A stretch of 64,000 nucleotides of DNA from Pinus tabuliformis (Eukaryota > Streptophyta > Pinopsida > Pinales > Pinaceae), in contig CM062820.1 of NCBI GenBank assembly GCA_031772625.1, positions 319,455,599 through 319,519,598 of the forward strand, written 5' to 3'. A program made the translations under genes and the position numbers. This document shows positions 1-11,667 of the stretch, piece after piece (within the stretch, counting starts at the first letter, position 1; every line of letters begins with the position of its first letter). The notes under the pieces were generated by a model, which was not told the origin of the DNA, did not search any database, and saw only the letters and a program-made list of their open reading frames with translations.

Positions 1-302
1 TGTCAAATATAATATTGTTATTAAAATAAAAAATATAAATTAAATATGATTTAAAATGAAATGTTCTCCCTTACAATAAAGGATGAAATCACAGTGGTCC
101 ATGTTAGAGACTATATCATGGTGTGAGTTAGCTGTAGAAGTAACATCTAAGACTTTATGAATTAATTATGCTAATTAGGCTTTAGGAAGAACCGATAACA
201 TTATCAAAATATACTCAAGTAAGTTCCATAGAAGAAAACGAGTTCACCTCTTCGGCCTCCTCTTAATTTTATAAGTTAGATTCCCCATGAGTTTCCCTTT
301 GC
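1..302. repeat. Direct repeat copy 1 (mate at 1633-1915)
   Basis: This stretch is clearly similar to 1633-1915, running from TGTCAAATAT through a shared AAAGGATGAAATCACA block to GTTTCCCTTTGC. The copy may begin before the window. The pair is separated by about 1.3 kb with no recognisable coding sequence. It could be the LTR pair of a small non-autonomous element or a dispersed duplication; I see no primer-binding site that decides this. Confidence 0.7.
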
Positions 303-1632
303 AAGTTTTTTGACGTGAAATTCTCTTTTGCGGACATAAGTGAACTCCCTAGATATATTGGATTGGTCTAGAAACAACACAAACAAAAAGGATAACGTTT
401 TCCTTGGAGAAATTAGAAAATGAGGAAAGAACTATGTAGAGTACAATGCAAGTCCTCCTCTTCTATTGGCTTCTAAGCTCTAACTCCAACTTTAAATGCT
501 ATAAGTGGAACCTGCAAAACAACTATAACAAGCAAATTAACCACAAGATACAAATATCATAGACTTTTATCTATAATCGATGATTCGAGAATGCTTTGAA
601 ATATATATGAATCAAATAGACATAAGTATAGGAAAACAAATATTTATGTATTAATGAAATGTAAGAGAAGATTACAACTCCTTTACAGATCTTGACCATG
701 TAGATGTCTCCCACCTAACTTGTCCTTCCTTAGACACAAAGAATGCCTTCAATCATGACTAAAGGATAGTAATGTATCCTTAGGTAAAAAGAAACAACAT
801 AAGGGCATAAGTAAGAGTCTTAAAAAACCAACCCAGACTCTATGGGAGGCAGTGGATTTATAGGGAAAATAGGGTGGTTTGGGTTTTATCAATATAGGAC
901 TTAGATCCGCATATGAGGGGCGATTATCTCTAGAGATAATATATAAGACCTCTAGTATAGGAATTCTAGATCTCAATCAATAGTAAATGGTTAAAACCAC
1001 TTCGGAAATTTCTAGAAAGAGAAGATTTGATTTTTTTTTTTTTGCTAAAAATCTAGAACCATTGCACCTATAGTGAACAAAACATTCACCAATTAGTATC
1101 GTTGCTCAGTTATACAACATGAAATTCTGCAGATTGTTAAAAGAGAAAGTGCAATGGGTCAAAAACATAGGTTTTTTAGTTGATTAACCCAGAAAAATTG
1201 GACTCTTTGGAGTCATAATGTTTAAGGATTTAGAAATTTATTATTTCCAGGTGTCAAGGATGTTGATTGATCCAGTTTTTAGGACATTTGAGTGAATGTG
1301 AAAAAATGACCCGAAACACACCTTATTCGAAGTCATTGTGAAAATTGCTCGAATTATCCCTTCATGTTAACATGTTGTTTTTCTAGGTTTGAATTTCTGC
1401 TAATGCATCTAGAGAGACCATCATTAGCTTTCTCCCACCATCATGTAAGTTGATTGTATGAGAGGGATCAAGGGACCCTCCATTATGCAAGGTAATGCAA
1501 TTTTCATGAGGGAAAAAATTAAAGTAAAATTATTAGTAGCTACTAATATCACTTTGTGGAATGCAATTGATGACCTTAGGAAAGTTCCTAAGGTAGATAT
1601 ATGTAATTGTTAATGACATGTGTCATAGACAA
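303..1632. other. Non-coding spacer between direct repeats
   Basis: AT-rich sequence with no supportable gene. The 75-codon reverse-strand open frame near 749-976 has no recognisable motif and is probably chance. If the flanking repeats are LTRs, this would be the internal part of a small non-autonomous element. Confidence 0.4.
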
Positions 1633-1915
1633 TGTCAAATATATTATTAAAAGAAAAAATATGAATTAAATGAAATGTTTTGCCTTATAATAAAGGATGA
1701 AATCACAATGAGCCATGTTAGAGACTATATCAAAGTGTGAGTTAGCAGTAGAAGTACTATATAAGACTTCATGAATTAGTTATGCTAATTAGGGTTTAGG
1801 AATTGCCTGCAACATTATCAAAATCTACTAAAGCAAGTTCCACATAAGAGGACACATTCACCTTTTTGACCTCCTCTTAATTTTGTAAGTTAGAATACCT
1901 GCAAGCTTCCCTTTG
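1633..1915. repeat. Direct repeat copy 2 (mate at 1-302)
   Basis: Second copy of the repeat that opens the window, in the same orientation, with scattered substitutions and small indels. Similarity stops just after CTTCCCTTTGC. Confidence 0.7.
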
Positions 1916-3784
1916 CTTGATGTCTTTTACATGTTATTTCAAACTATCTTAGCCAAGTTATTCATAAATATCATAAACATCCCATATTTCTATATTGTTG
2001 TTATGATTGCTATTTCGGATGAACTTAATTATGCCTCTTCTTCCTTTTATCTTATAATGTGGAAAAACAATTTTCTTTATTATTTACTCATAAATATTAT
2101 ATGTATGATTGAAATTGATCATAAGATTTTGAATGTCAAATTAACAATAAAGTAACAATAAAATTAGCTAAAATTTACTATTTACAATTTACACGTGGAA
2201 AAAAAACCTCAAAGAGAATCATAATAATTTCTAAAATTCAAATTTATTAATTATTTATTTTCTCACTCTCTTGTACTTCACAATTTACAAATTCATCTTT
2301 AATGTAAATCTATTAAATATTTTAAAAAATTAAAGACATTATATAAATATAAAATAATATTATTATATAAATATAAAATAATATTATTTTATTATTATAG
2401 TTTTTATAATTTTATTTTATTTTATTTTGAACTTATATGTGACAATACACCTCACTACTCTCTAGACTTTAGCCTAAGCTGGTCAAGGAAATTATAGTGA
2501 AAATAAATTAAGAGAAAGAGACCAATGAAAGTGGTGGACGGCTAGACTGGAACCATTTTATGTAAACCCCTCAAACCATACATAATTTCAATTTTCAAGT
2601 AAACCATTAGATTTGATGAGGTGATAGGAACAGAGTCAATGTTACAATTACTACTGCCTTGTTTTCCTTGTTACCCGTGACAAAAGTGTAAAGTATTGAC
2701 ACTATAATATGGAAAGATTCCTCTCCTCCACGAAGTTAGGAAGCATCACGCGGTTACAAGCTTATATGGAAATCGATGTTAAATATGAATACATCAAGTT
2801 TTGCATTAACAAAGACACGTAAACGATTTATTGATGCACTAATTTTAAGTATATATTAATGTTAATATTAAAATAAAAATAAAAATAAAAATTAATTAAT
2901 TAATTAATGATTTAAAAAAATTGTAGTTGAACTTTTTAATATTTAAAATTTGTTTTTTTTATTATATATTACAAATTTTATGTGACAATATTTAATAATA
3001 ATATTTCAGTGTTGATGGATAGTGAAGTTTCTTAAACCCCCTCTATGTGAATCATTGGCTTTTTTTTCGTAAGTTGTAAATTCATTTTTTTTTGGGTCTA
3101 TTAGGATTAAGCTCTCTATTTTAAGTAAGTTATTTCATTCACTCTTAGTCATAAATAAAATATTTAGATATCTATATCATCTAATATAATTTCAATCTAC
3201 ATTAACTAATTTATATTGGAAAAAAATAATTACTTAACAAAAATATTAACTAATTAAAATAAAAATATCAAGTATTTGCTAATAATAAAAGTAAGAGAGA
3301 TAGATAATCCATTCAATTTAGAATATAAAATTAATATATGATATTTAAAAATATTTATAATAATAAAAGAATTCAATGTGGGTCATCGATAAAATATTTT
3401 AATCTATAAAAATATTGATGTATGCTTAGAAAATATATTAATGACCAAAATAAAAATTAATGTAGAAAATATAGTCCATAAATAAAATGTTTCAATGGAC
3501 ATGTCATGTAAAATATTTTAATGTCAATTATGCATATATTATATATTGTTTAAAAAAGTATGTGTATATATGTCATATAGAGCAATTGAAAGAAGAAAAA
3601 AAATTATGGTTAACATTTTTGTAGTATTATTTCACATTTTAGTCTTTTATAGGTATATTTAATTTTGCCAATTTTCTTTAAACTTCAACAAAGATTTTTG
3701 TACTTACAAGTTTAAGTTATATACTCTCTACACACAAATACAATTTAAACAATGAAAAATTGCACAATTTATATGTATATATAT
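1916..3784. other. AT-rich non-coding region
   Basis: Very AT-rich sequence with simple runs, including a short tandem of TATAAATATAAAATAATATT near 2340-2390 and TTAATTAATTAA near 2893. No gene or structured element is recognisable. Confidence 0.6.
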
Positions 3785-4054
3785 AGATGGAACCACTATA
3801 GATTCATTGGGATCAAATTATGACTAAATGCGAGAGGGATGCAATTTGTTTTTCAAATTTTCTACTCAAAAAATTTCACCTAAAAAGATTTGGTACCTTG
3901 TGACACATAATAAATATATAGAGGGAACCACTATAGATTCACTGGGATCTAGGAATGAATGAGAGAAAGACTCAATTTGTTTTTCAAATTTTGTACTCAA
4001 AAAATTTTCACCTAAAAAAAATTGATGCCTTGTGACACATACTAGATTTGCGCT
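3785..4054. repeat. Tandem duplication, unit about 135 bp
   Basis: Two head-to-tail copies begin with AGATGGAACCACTATAGATT at 3785 and AGAGGGAACCACTATAGATT at 3920. Each ends near CTTGTGACACATA. The copies differ by scattered substitutions. No coding potential is evident; the open frame across it on the reverse strand simply follows the repeat. Confidence 0.85.
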
Positions 4055-4649
4055 TAAGATGAATTTATACAAGTAGTAAATTGTTCTCTACGACAAATAT
4101 TCTTATATAAATGAAATAAGCTATCATTTAAAATTTTTTATATCAAATCCAACTGAATACTTACATTTTATACTTTATTGATATATACATCAAAAAATCA
4201 TCACGAAACTATCGTACTTTATTGACATAGACATCACCAAACTATCAAAATCTATATAGACAATCAACCATCCAGTAAATTGCACAATAAAGACATCGAT
4301 GAAGCCTTTAATGACTATCGCCAAACTTGAAGGACCAACATCACGATTGTCTATGCTTTGTCAAAGACTCTTTGCACTGAGACACCCTTTCTCCTCTTCT
4401 TTCTATAGAATTGCAATGTTGATTTTTACACACAGACATCGTCCTTCTAACTTGAGCATTTCATATGGACTTGCAGCTTCTTTGTTGCATCGTGTTGACC
4501 AACTTATCCATTCAATTGGTAATGTAGTAAGATGCAAATCAATTTTCAACTTTTCCAACCACCACTCTTTTAAAGTGCCACCTAAATCCTCTATACCCTA
4601 TTTAGGTGAGGTAGCGATTGTCTGACTGGTCAAACCCAACCTTGGTACT

Positions 4650-4776
4650 AAGGTGGAACAAACACACCATCCTTGATACCAACTTTGCCATTGCTTTGAC
4701 TCTCAAGTCCTCCCTCGGTTGATTAGGAAGTACCAAGGTGGAACGAACACACCATCCTTGATACCAACTTCACCAT
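4650..4776. repeat. Short direct repeat, 85-bp period
   Basis: The block AAGGTGGAAC(A/G)AACACACC followed by ATCCTTGATACCAACTT occurs at 4650 and again at 4735. The sequence between is not repeated further. Confidence 0.75.
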
Positions 4777-5951
4777 TATTTGGTTGATTCAGTATTTTTT
4801 TTTGCTGTAGTATAAGCAGATTGCTTTTGGTTTTTCGTTTAAATTATGGAAATTTTCGCAAGATTTTAATAAAATCTGGTATATATTTTTGTAAATCCAA
4901 GTTATAGTTGTTAAACTTCAAGACTTTGAGTGCTTAGAAATTTTTGATGGTACTGAATATATTTCCCTATGTTGCATGAGTTTCTGGAAAATGGGAACAT
5001 TGGGAACTTGGGTACGGGTGTCGGAAATGGCTAGAGGTTTCCCCAAAATTTACAGGAAACGACTAATCAGGAAAGGTAATATCATATAATAAAAAAAATT
5101 AAAAATAAGAAAATAAAAATATATAATTATATAATAATAAAAATTAATATTAAATCAAAATATTCAAATATTAAAATCAATTTAAATATGTAAGCTCTCT
5201 TATATATAAATATATTCTCTGGGTGTCTCTCTTCTTGAGTCTCCCACTTTTATATATATAAAATATTAAAATGTCAAGTTCATTATCAGTTCTCTGACAC
5301 ATGACCGATATTTGAAACAATCTGCCTTAAAAATACAAATGAACAATTTTACCTATGTTTCTCTAGTTATTCTTATGAGAAAAAGTAAAGCGACTCTAAT
5401 CGTTAAGCACTAACTGCCACATACAATATGAACACAATCTTCTGTGTTACATATACATAAACAAAAAAATAAATATTCATCAGCATGACATCCCAGATAT
5501 TTCCCTTAAACCATCAAGAGATTGCTCCAGTTTCTCAACTAAGGATATTGGTGTTAAGGATGTCTTTGGCCTTTCTTCCTGCGAAGGTTTCAACAATGCC
5601 TCATGTTTTGTGGGCAGTTCAACATACTTGTCTACATGCTTTGTATTCCCCAACCCTAAGGAATGCGGGAACTCCAAAAAAAAACAATCTTCAAAGCTCT
5701 TGGAACTTTCCCAACCTCCCATTGCAGCTCCCACAAAAAAGGGAACGTTCCCATACAGTTCCAAAGCTTCTGGGAGTGCGAGAACCACTGGAACGGGTTT
5801 CCCACCTCTAGGGAGTGGTTCCTGTGTAACAAAGCTATTTCCACTCTAAAAATATAATTTAAACACTGTAATTTTTTTTTATTTTTTTTAACGGAAACCT
5901 GCAACTTTTGAATGGTCTTTGCAATGGTCACTGGTTTTAAAATTCTAGGCA
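4777..5951. other. Upstream region of SDR copy 1
   Basis: AT-rich, then a moderately GC-richer stretch (5480-5830) that is open in several frames on both strands, none with a recognisable domain. A perfect 12-bp palindrome GGGAACGTTCCC lies at 5741-5752, about 200 bp before the SDR start, in a stretch with further GGAAC/GTTCC words. It might be promoter sequence of the former gene, but no clear TATA box could be placed. Confidence 0.4.
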
Positions 5952-6761
5952 ATGGTATTTGAATGCAGACTGGAGGGCAAGGTCACAATAATAACGGGCG
6001 GAGCATTCGACATCGGAGAAGCCATTGTTCAGCTCTTCACAAAGCAAGGAGCCAAAGTCATAATTGCAGACGTTGCCGACGTAGCTGGGAAAAAGTTGGC
6101 CGAATCCATTTCTCCTCCCGCAATTTTTGTGCACTGCGATGTGACCAATGAACAAGACGTGGGCGCAGCGGTGGATTTGGCCATAGAGAAACATGGTCAA
6201 CTGGATATAATTTTTAACAACGCAGGAATAATAGCTCCAGGTAAAAGCTTAGCAGAGTATGACATGGATCAATTCGATTGAGTGATTAGGGTAAATGTGA
6301 GAGGAGTGATGGTGGGCATGAAGCACGCTGCCCGCGCAATGATTCTGCGGAAGAAGGGCACCATAATCAACACAGCTAACATTACAAGTGTTATAGGAGG
6401 ACTTTTTCCATACTACTACACCACCTCCAAGCATGCAGTGATAGGGCTGACGAGGAACGGTGCAGCTAAACTTGGGAAATATGGGGACTGAGTCAACGTT
6501 GTTTCTCCTTATGGACTTCCCACGGATCTTACAGTTGGGTATTTCAAGAAGGAAGGCTATCCCTCCACATTTTCGAAAGAAGTGGATAAGCCCGTTGTAG
6601 CCGACTTCTGCACCAGAGTTGCCAACTTAGGGGAAACGGTTCTTACAGCGGAGGGTGTTGCACAGGCAGGTCTGTACTTGGCGAGTGATGAGTCTAAATA
6701 TGTGAGCGGGCATAACCTCATTGTGGATGGAGGAATCAGTGTTGTCAATCACTCTTGGTGA
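5952..6761 (+). pseudogene. SDR pseudogene, copy 1 (SDR110C-like)
   Basis: This was an NAD(P)-dependent short-chain dehydrogenase of the plant SDR110C type (relatives: xanthoxin dehydrogenase ABA2, secoisolariciresinol dehydrogenase). It spans 270 codons, normal for the family, in one frame. Visible are the cofactor loop TGGAFDIG (residues 15-22), NNAG (89-92), the catalytic pair in YTTSK (Tyr156, Lys160) and the C-terminal DGGISVVNHS. It is dead: TGA stops fall at codons 110 and 180, both where Arg is plausible. The second Gly of TGxxxGxG is Asp20, and the catalytic Ser position, 13 residues before Tyr156, is Asn. The start is uncertain because ATGCAG at 5963, shared with copy 2, is in another frame here, with one extra base relative to copy 2. 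A second copy lies convergent at 21293-27178. The exact substrate cannot be told. Confidence 0.9.
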
Positions 6762-6799
6762 ACCTACCAATGATAACTGAATGCTACTATTTGTGAATG

Positions 6800-6826
6800 A
6801 AATTAGCTCAGTCGAGTGGTAGTCCT
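6800..6826 (+). repeat. Possible tRNA-like SINE head, split by element A
   Basis: TTAGCTCAGTCGAGTGGTAG resembles a tRNA box A. Element A is inserted right after it. Across the insertion, at 19591 onward, the sequence continues to TGGTTTTGGATTCCC, which loosely resembles box B. A tRNA-derived SINE cut by element A is possible, but no poly-A tail or target duplication was found. Confidence 0.3.
6822..6826. repeat. Target-site duplication of element A, left
   Basis: GTCCT here matches GTCCT at 19591-19595 exactly, as expected for 5-bp duplication by a Ty3/gypsy integrase. Confidence 0.92.
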
Positions 6827-8520
6827 TGTTAGGATTCCAAGGAACTCTCCTAGGTTGTAGCTCGGAGATGCCTGGTAACATATAAATTCAACTATTGTTG
6901 CAGGTTTAATGGAAGGAATGATCATTTGGCTCAAGCCAGATAACCACTTCTATTTTGTTTCACTCCATATATATGTGACCACCCTCAGACTACAAGGCTT
7001 TAGACCACCAACGCTCATAGATTTAGATGTTAGGTGAATATGGAGAATACTAACCACACCAACAGATGCACAAGACCATGTGATGGTCGGCTACAACTAG
7101 TAAAGAAACTTGTAAATCTAACCTACTAATGCAAAGATAGGATGATAGCTCTCCTGCATTAGATAGAAAGAAACTTGGGCAACTTATTCAATTATGCATA
7201 CAAGATTCTAACACATAGATAAGATGACAGTTATCTAGTGCTAAACATCATGAGATCAAGAACACGACATATCAGGTACAAGCTTGGAACAGAGGAAAAT
7301 GAAAGTGAGTGATTAACAACAAAAGAAGCTTGTATTAACTGAAAATGAAGATGAAATGCTGCAAGTGACAAAATATATACAGTCTCCAGAAGTTGAACCT
7401 TACATCAAATGCCCACCCTAATTACATCTTTCTCTTGGATATTTATAGATTTACATTACAAGGGCACTTGGCCATTTAGGTCTCAAGGGGTCACAATTGA
7501 CCACCAACTGCATTTAACTACCTGATGGAGTCTCTGAACGTGTTTTCTTGCTTCAGTGGATGAATCCGATCTGTTCAGGTGCTACGTTGTCCTTTTAGGC
7601 AGTTGGAGTGCTCGTACCAGTGGAGTTTACGACTAATAAATTCAGTTACAAAGTCGTGCTTATCCCTTTCTCCCTTAGGCCATGCTTTTTGTTAAATATG
7701 GTGGTTGGGAGTTTGACTGTGACTGATGATGGAGGAGTTGGTCATCTCCTTCTTCGGGCAACAGAACGGTCAGAGCATGTGGAATGCATGAGCAGGTGGA
7801 TGATTTGGGTGAATGGGAAGAATAGTCGTCGCGTCGAGGAAATGGAAGGCGGAGATGGCTCGGCAGAGCCTATTGGCCGAGGTGAGAGCGAGGTGAGTTA
7901 GGGCCCTTAGATCTTCAGCGGTTAGATCGAACAGTCATCGGGCGATGGAGCTACATGGAAGTTTAACGGGTGGGACGGATTGGTCGAGCGCTAAATGGTA
8001 TTTATCGCACTGCTTTCAAGCGTTAAGCGGTAAATGTCCAGGGTTGTTTGATTCCATTCAGCGATCGACACATAGCAGTGGATGAGAGAGAAAAACTACT
8101 CTCATCATACGCTATCATTTGATTAAGTTGTTGGCGTGATAAGAGAGAAGACCGTCAAATCTTGGCGGGGATGATCTAATGGTGGAGAGTGGTAGAGTGG
8201 GTCACCTTCATTGGGTGTGACGGGAGCCATTAGATCGGCAGGATGATCAACTATGGGGATGAGGCGCGATGAGTTATGCAGGCGTGAAGACATATGGTGG
8301 GGTCTTATGGTAGGTTCAGGGTTTTGCGCTCATGGCTAAAGCCAAAGGCGGGTTAATCTGTCAGGTTTAGGAGAAAAATAGAGGAATGGAGGTGGCAGAG
8401 AGAAAGGGGGGTAGAAGGAAAAGGGAAGATGACCCATGAGGGGCCCCTTTGAAGACACGATCATACAGACCAAGCTTTCCTCTATCCTTAGAAAAATAGC
8501 GTTGCATAGCAGAGATAACA
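6827..8520 (-). repeat. Element A 3' LTR (left copy)
   Basis: 1694 bp, plus-strand ends TGTTAGG...AGATAACA. It is the same length as the right copy at 17897-19590; the first 60 bases differ at 4 positions. Open frames inside, such as 7608-7901 on the plus strand, recur in both LTRs and carry no recognisable domain. Confidence 0.95.
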
Positions 8521-8540
8521 CTGGCTCCTTTTCGGGATGA
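8521..8540 (-). promoter_or_regulatory. Candidate polypurine tract, element A
   Basis: On the element's strand the bases just before the 3' LTR read CCCGAAAAGGAGCCAG, a short purine-rich run in the position where plus-strand priming is expected. Confidence 0.55.
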
Positions 8541-8697
8541 AATCCTCCCTGTTAGGTTTCAAGAACTGTAGACAACTGCGTTTCGTAGAAAACAAGATCA
8601 GCAATAATTCCTAGTGTTCCATTGGGCATGGAGTCTAATTAAGCCTACACTAAAACTTGTAAAAGAAACATATTTACAATGTTGAGGCCTAAAGGCC

Positions 8698-9978
8698 TTA
8701 AACAACATAAACTTTCAAAAACCACCAATTGACTGAGCCATAAAAAATTGTTTCTCCTTCCATACTTTGCAGCATGAAAGTGTTGTTCCCATGGATCTGA
8801 GCAACGACAAAAGGTCCAATCCATAGAGCATCGAACTTCCCATGATTGCTTTTCTTTTCCTTTAGTGCATCCCATTTAAGAACCAAGTCTCCAATTTGAA
8901 AATTGTTCATCTTTGCCTTTCTATCAAAGGCTTCCTTGATTCTCTTTTGATGTGCTGCAAACTTTTCAATCAGTTGATCCCTGATTTGATGCACTTCAAG
9001 CAAGTCACTAACCCTCTTTGCCATGTCATTTTCCTCATTCTACCTTTCCTATAAGAACTTGGCCACAGGGAGGGTCAACTGGATTGGGAATACAACCTAA
9101 GTGCCATATACCAGCTTGAACGGAGAATTCCCTGTGGATTTCTTGGTGGTCACCCTGTCAGCCTACAATGCAAACTTCAGTTTGGAATCCGAGTTCCTTT
9201 TGTTGCCTTCCAACAACGTTTTGATTATCCTTATCAGGCTTTTGTTGGATGATTCTGCTAGACTGTTACCTTGAGGGTAATATGAAGTGGAATGAACTAG
9301 CTTAATGCCCATTGAGTCACACATGTCCACCAACTCTTTAGCCCTGAAGGCTGCTGCATTGTCTGTAACCAATTTGTGTGGATAGCCAAACCTGGTGAAA
9401 ATGTTTTCTGTCAAGAACTTCATGACCACATGGTGATCAGCTTTCCTAGTAGGGATGGCTTCAATCCATTTAGTGAAGTAGTAAGTGGCTACTAATATCC
9501 ATCTGTGCTGGCCACTATAATGTGGATTAATTTCCCCTATGAAATCTAAGCCCCACTGCTAGAAAGGGCCACTAGCATATACTGGCTTCAAGGGTAAGGA
9601 TTTCAACTGCTGCTTTCCTTCAAACCTCTGGCATTTGTCACAAGATTTTACAAATGAAAAGACATCAGAAAATGGAGTGGGCCAATAATACCCAGCTCTG
9701 AGGATTTTGTGGGCTGTAGTTTTCCAATAGTAATGTCCTCCACATATGTTGGAATGAAACTGATGCATGACCTCCATATATTGTTCTTTGTCTAGACATC
9801 TTAAAAGGATTCCAAATGGATCCCTCCAATACAACAAGTTTTCATGGATACAGAACTTGGCTGCCCTGAGCTTAATAGCCCTGGCTTGGCTTGAACTTAG
9901 GCCTGGAGGAACTTCTAGCTTCAGCAAGAATTGATCCATTGTAGAGTACCATTCACAAGAAGCTAGATTCTCAACCAA
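8698..9978 (-). pseudogene. Element A integrase
   Basis: Integrase of a Ty3/gypsy element, which joins the cDNA to host DNA. The N-terminal HHCC zinc finger is visible as His residues in HQFHS and GGHYY, then CDKC. The catalytic core shows WGLDFIG (first Asp), VTDNAAAF (second Asp) and SLAESSNK (the Glu). The C-terminal part has the usual IGDLVLKWD and the barrel segment KFDALWIGPFVV. The reading frame runs across the whole span, in the same frame as the upstream pol segments, but is broken by in-frame stops, for example one directly before QWGLDF. The frame ends near 8698, about 180 bp before the 3' LTR. Confidence 0.92.
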
Positions 9979-10017
9979 AGACTAGTTCTGTCCTCTCTCA
10001 ACTATTTCTTCCCCTCT

Positions 10018-10662
10018 CTATCTTTCATCTGAGTTTGTGCTTATCCAATTCATGTCCAACATCCTGCAAGTTTCTTTAGCCATCAACCTGGCAAGGCCCT
10101 GACCTCTAACAAGCTTGGTGGGCTTTAATTCCATGTTGAATTCAATAAGCTTTGCAATCCATTTAGCTCTTCTTCCATCAACATCTGGCTGCATTAGGAC
10201 ATCCTTTACTGAAGCCAAGGGCACATATGAAACTACCTTGGAATGCAGGATGTATATTCTGAAAGCTTTCAAGGATTTGATCAGGGCATAAGTCTATTTT
10301 TCTATAATATCATACCTTAGATCAACATCCCTCAAGGTTTTACTAAAAAAAGCCACTAAATGCTCTAAACCCTCCTTATATTTTTGCAATAAGACTGCTG
10401 CAAGGGTTTCATCGGAAGCAAAGGAGAAGATATGTAACTCCTTGCTATATTCTGGGCTGATCAAAGTGGGAGCCTCCATAATAGCTCTTTTGATGGCTTC
10501 AAAATATCTTCTTGCTGCATTAGTCCATTTGATTTCTGATCCCTTTTTCAACATGGAGGTGATGTGCTTTACCAATTCTGCAAAATTAGGAATAAACCTC
10601 CTTACAAAATTTATTTTGCCCATAAAGTATTGGATGTCCTTTTTTGATCTTGGGACAGACAA
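10018..10662 (-). pseudogene. Element A RT thumb and degenerate RNase H
   Basis: This continues the pol frame. The first part, with MGKINFVRRFIPNFAE, is the typical end of a gypsy RT (connection region). The second part holds a degenerate RNase H: the FSFASDETLAAVLLQ segment corresponds to the usual TDAS motif but has lost the first Asp. Further on come FRIYILHSKV and RRAKWIAKL. A stop interrupts the frame near 10294. Loss of the ordinary RNase H active site is common in Tat elements that carry the second, archaeal-type RNase H, which this element does (11668-12420). Confidence 0.82.
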
Positions 10663-11667
10663 AGTCTGTATTGCTTTTACTCTTTTTGGGTCAATTTTGA
10701 CAACTACAGTAGAAAAAATGTGTCCTAACAGCTCGCCCTCTTCTAGAAAAAATTATGATTTCATAGAATTTATTGATATCCCAAATCTTCTGCACTTCAG
10801 AAACACCTTCTTCAAATGTTACAAATGGTCTTGATGGCTGCTGGAGTATACTGTTATATCATACAGGTAGACAATGACGAACTTATCCTTCTCTCCTACA
10901 AATGCTATATCCACAACTCTCTGAAAGGTTTCCCCCATGTTCATTAGTCCAAAGGGCATCTAGAGTACATGAACGTGCCCCAAGGAGTAGTGAAAGTAGT
11001 CTTTTCTTGATCATCTGGATGTACAACAACCTGGTTATATCCTGAAAATCCATCCAGGAAAGACATCACTTTGGCTCCTGAGACTTTCTATAGCAAATGC
11101 TCCATTTTTAGCAAGGCATAGTTGTCTTTGTTAGAGAATTTGTTCAGGTTCCTGAAATCAACACAACGTGATTTCTCCACTTTTATTCCTCACCACTACC
11201 AAGTTGGCTACCCGCTTTGAATATCTTAGAGGGACTATGATCTTGGTAGCCAAAAATTTCTTGATTTATTTTTCAATCAGAGGGAGGAGAAAAGGGTTTA
11301 TGGGTCCCAACTTCTATTTGAAAGGAATAGTGTCTTTCTCCAAGGGGATCTTATGCTGGATGATCTCTTTGTCATAAGTTTTGAGATCACTATATTCCCA
11401 GGCAAAGATATCAGCAAATTGCTTCATTAAGGTGCAGTACTCAAAACTTTGGGCAACAGACAAATGGGTGGACAGATCTATATACTTTGGATGATCTGGA
11501 CTCCCTATGTTATGCCTATGGACTGCAAACTAATATTCATTTTGGGCAACCTTATGAGGCATGTCATTATGGTCAAATAGCTTTTCTAGGGGCACTATCC
11601 CTTTAGCTATATGATTTCTAGGCAATTGTACAATACTGTCTTGGCCAATTTTATTCCTTAGCTGAGA
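10663..11667 (-). pseudogene. Element A reverse transcriptase
   Basis: Reverse transcriptase core of the Ty3/gypsy type. Motifs seen in order: FADIFAWEYSDL before the domain, RVANLVVVRNKSGEI, VDFRNLNKFSNKDNYALLKM, MSFLDGFSGYNQV, TTFTTPWGTFMY and DKFVIVYLYDITVY. The last is the catalytic YLDD box with its first Asp changed to Tyr, so the enzyme could not work. Several in-frame stops are present. Two small deletions (about 11163 and 10960) shift the frame and together restore it, so the downstream pol segments are again in the original frame. Confidence 0.9.

Noticed and set aside
5480-5857. Overlapping frames of about 100 codons on both strands
   Set aside because: No motif, mutual overlap in several frames, and a position in the SDR upstream region. 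Likely chance in a stretch with few stops.
6800-6850. Functional tRNA gene suggested by TTAGCTCAGTCGAGTGGTAG
   Set aside because: No acceptor stem or anticodon arm can be formed and element A is inserted within it; at most a SINE head.
7608-7901. 97-codon plus-strand frame, with a similar one at 18678-18971
   Set aside because: Both lie at the same place in the two LTRs of element A and on the strand opposite to its genes. The recurrence is explained by LTR identity and there is no recognisable domain.
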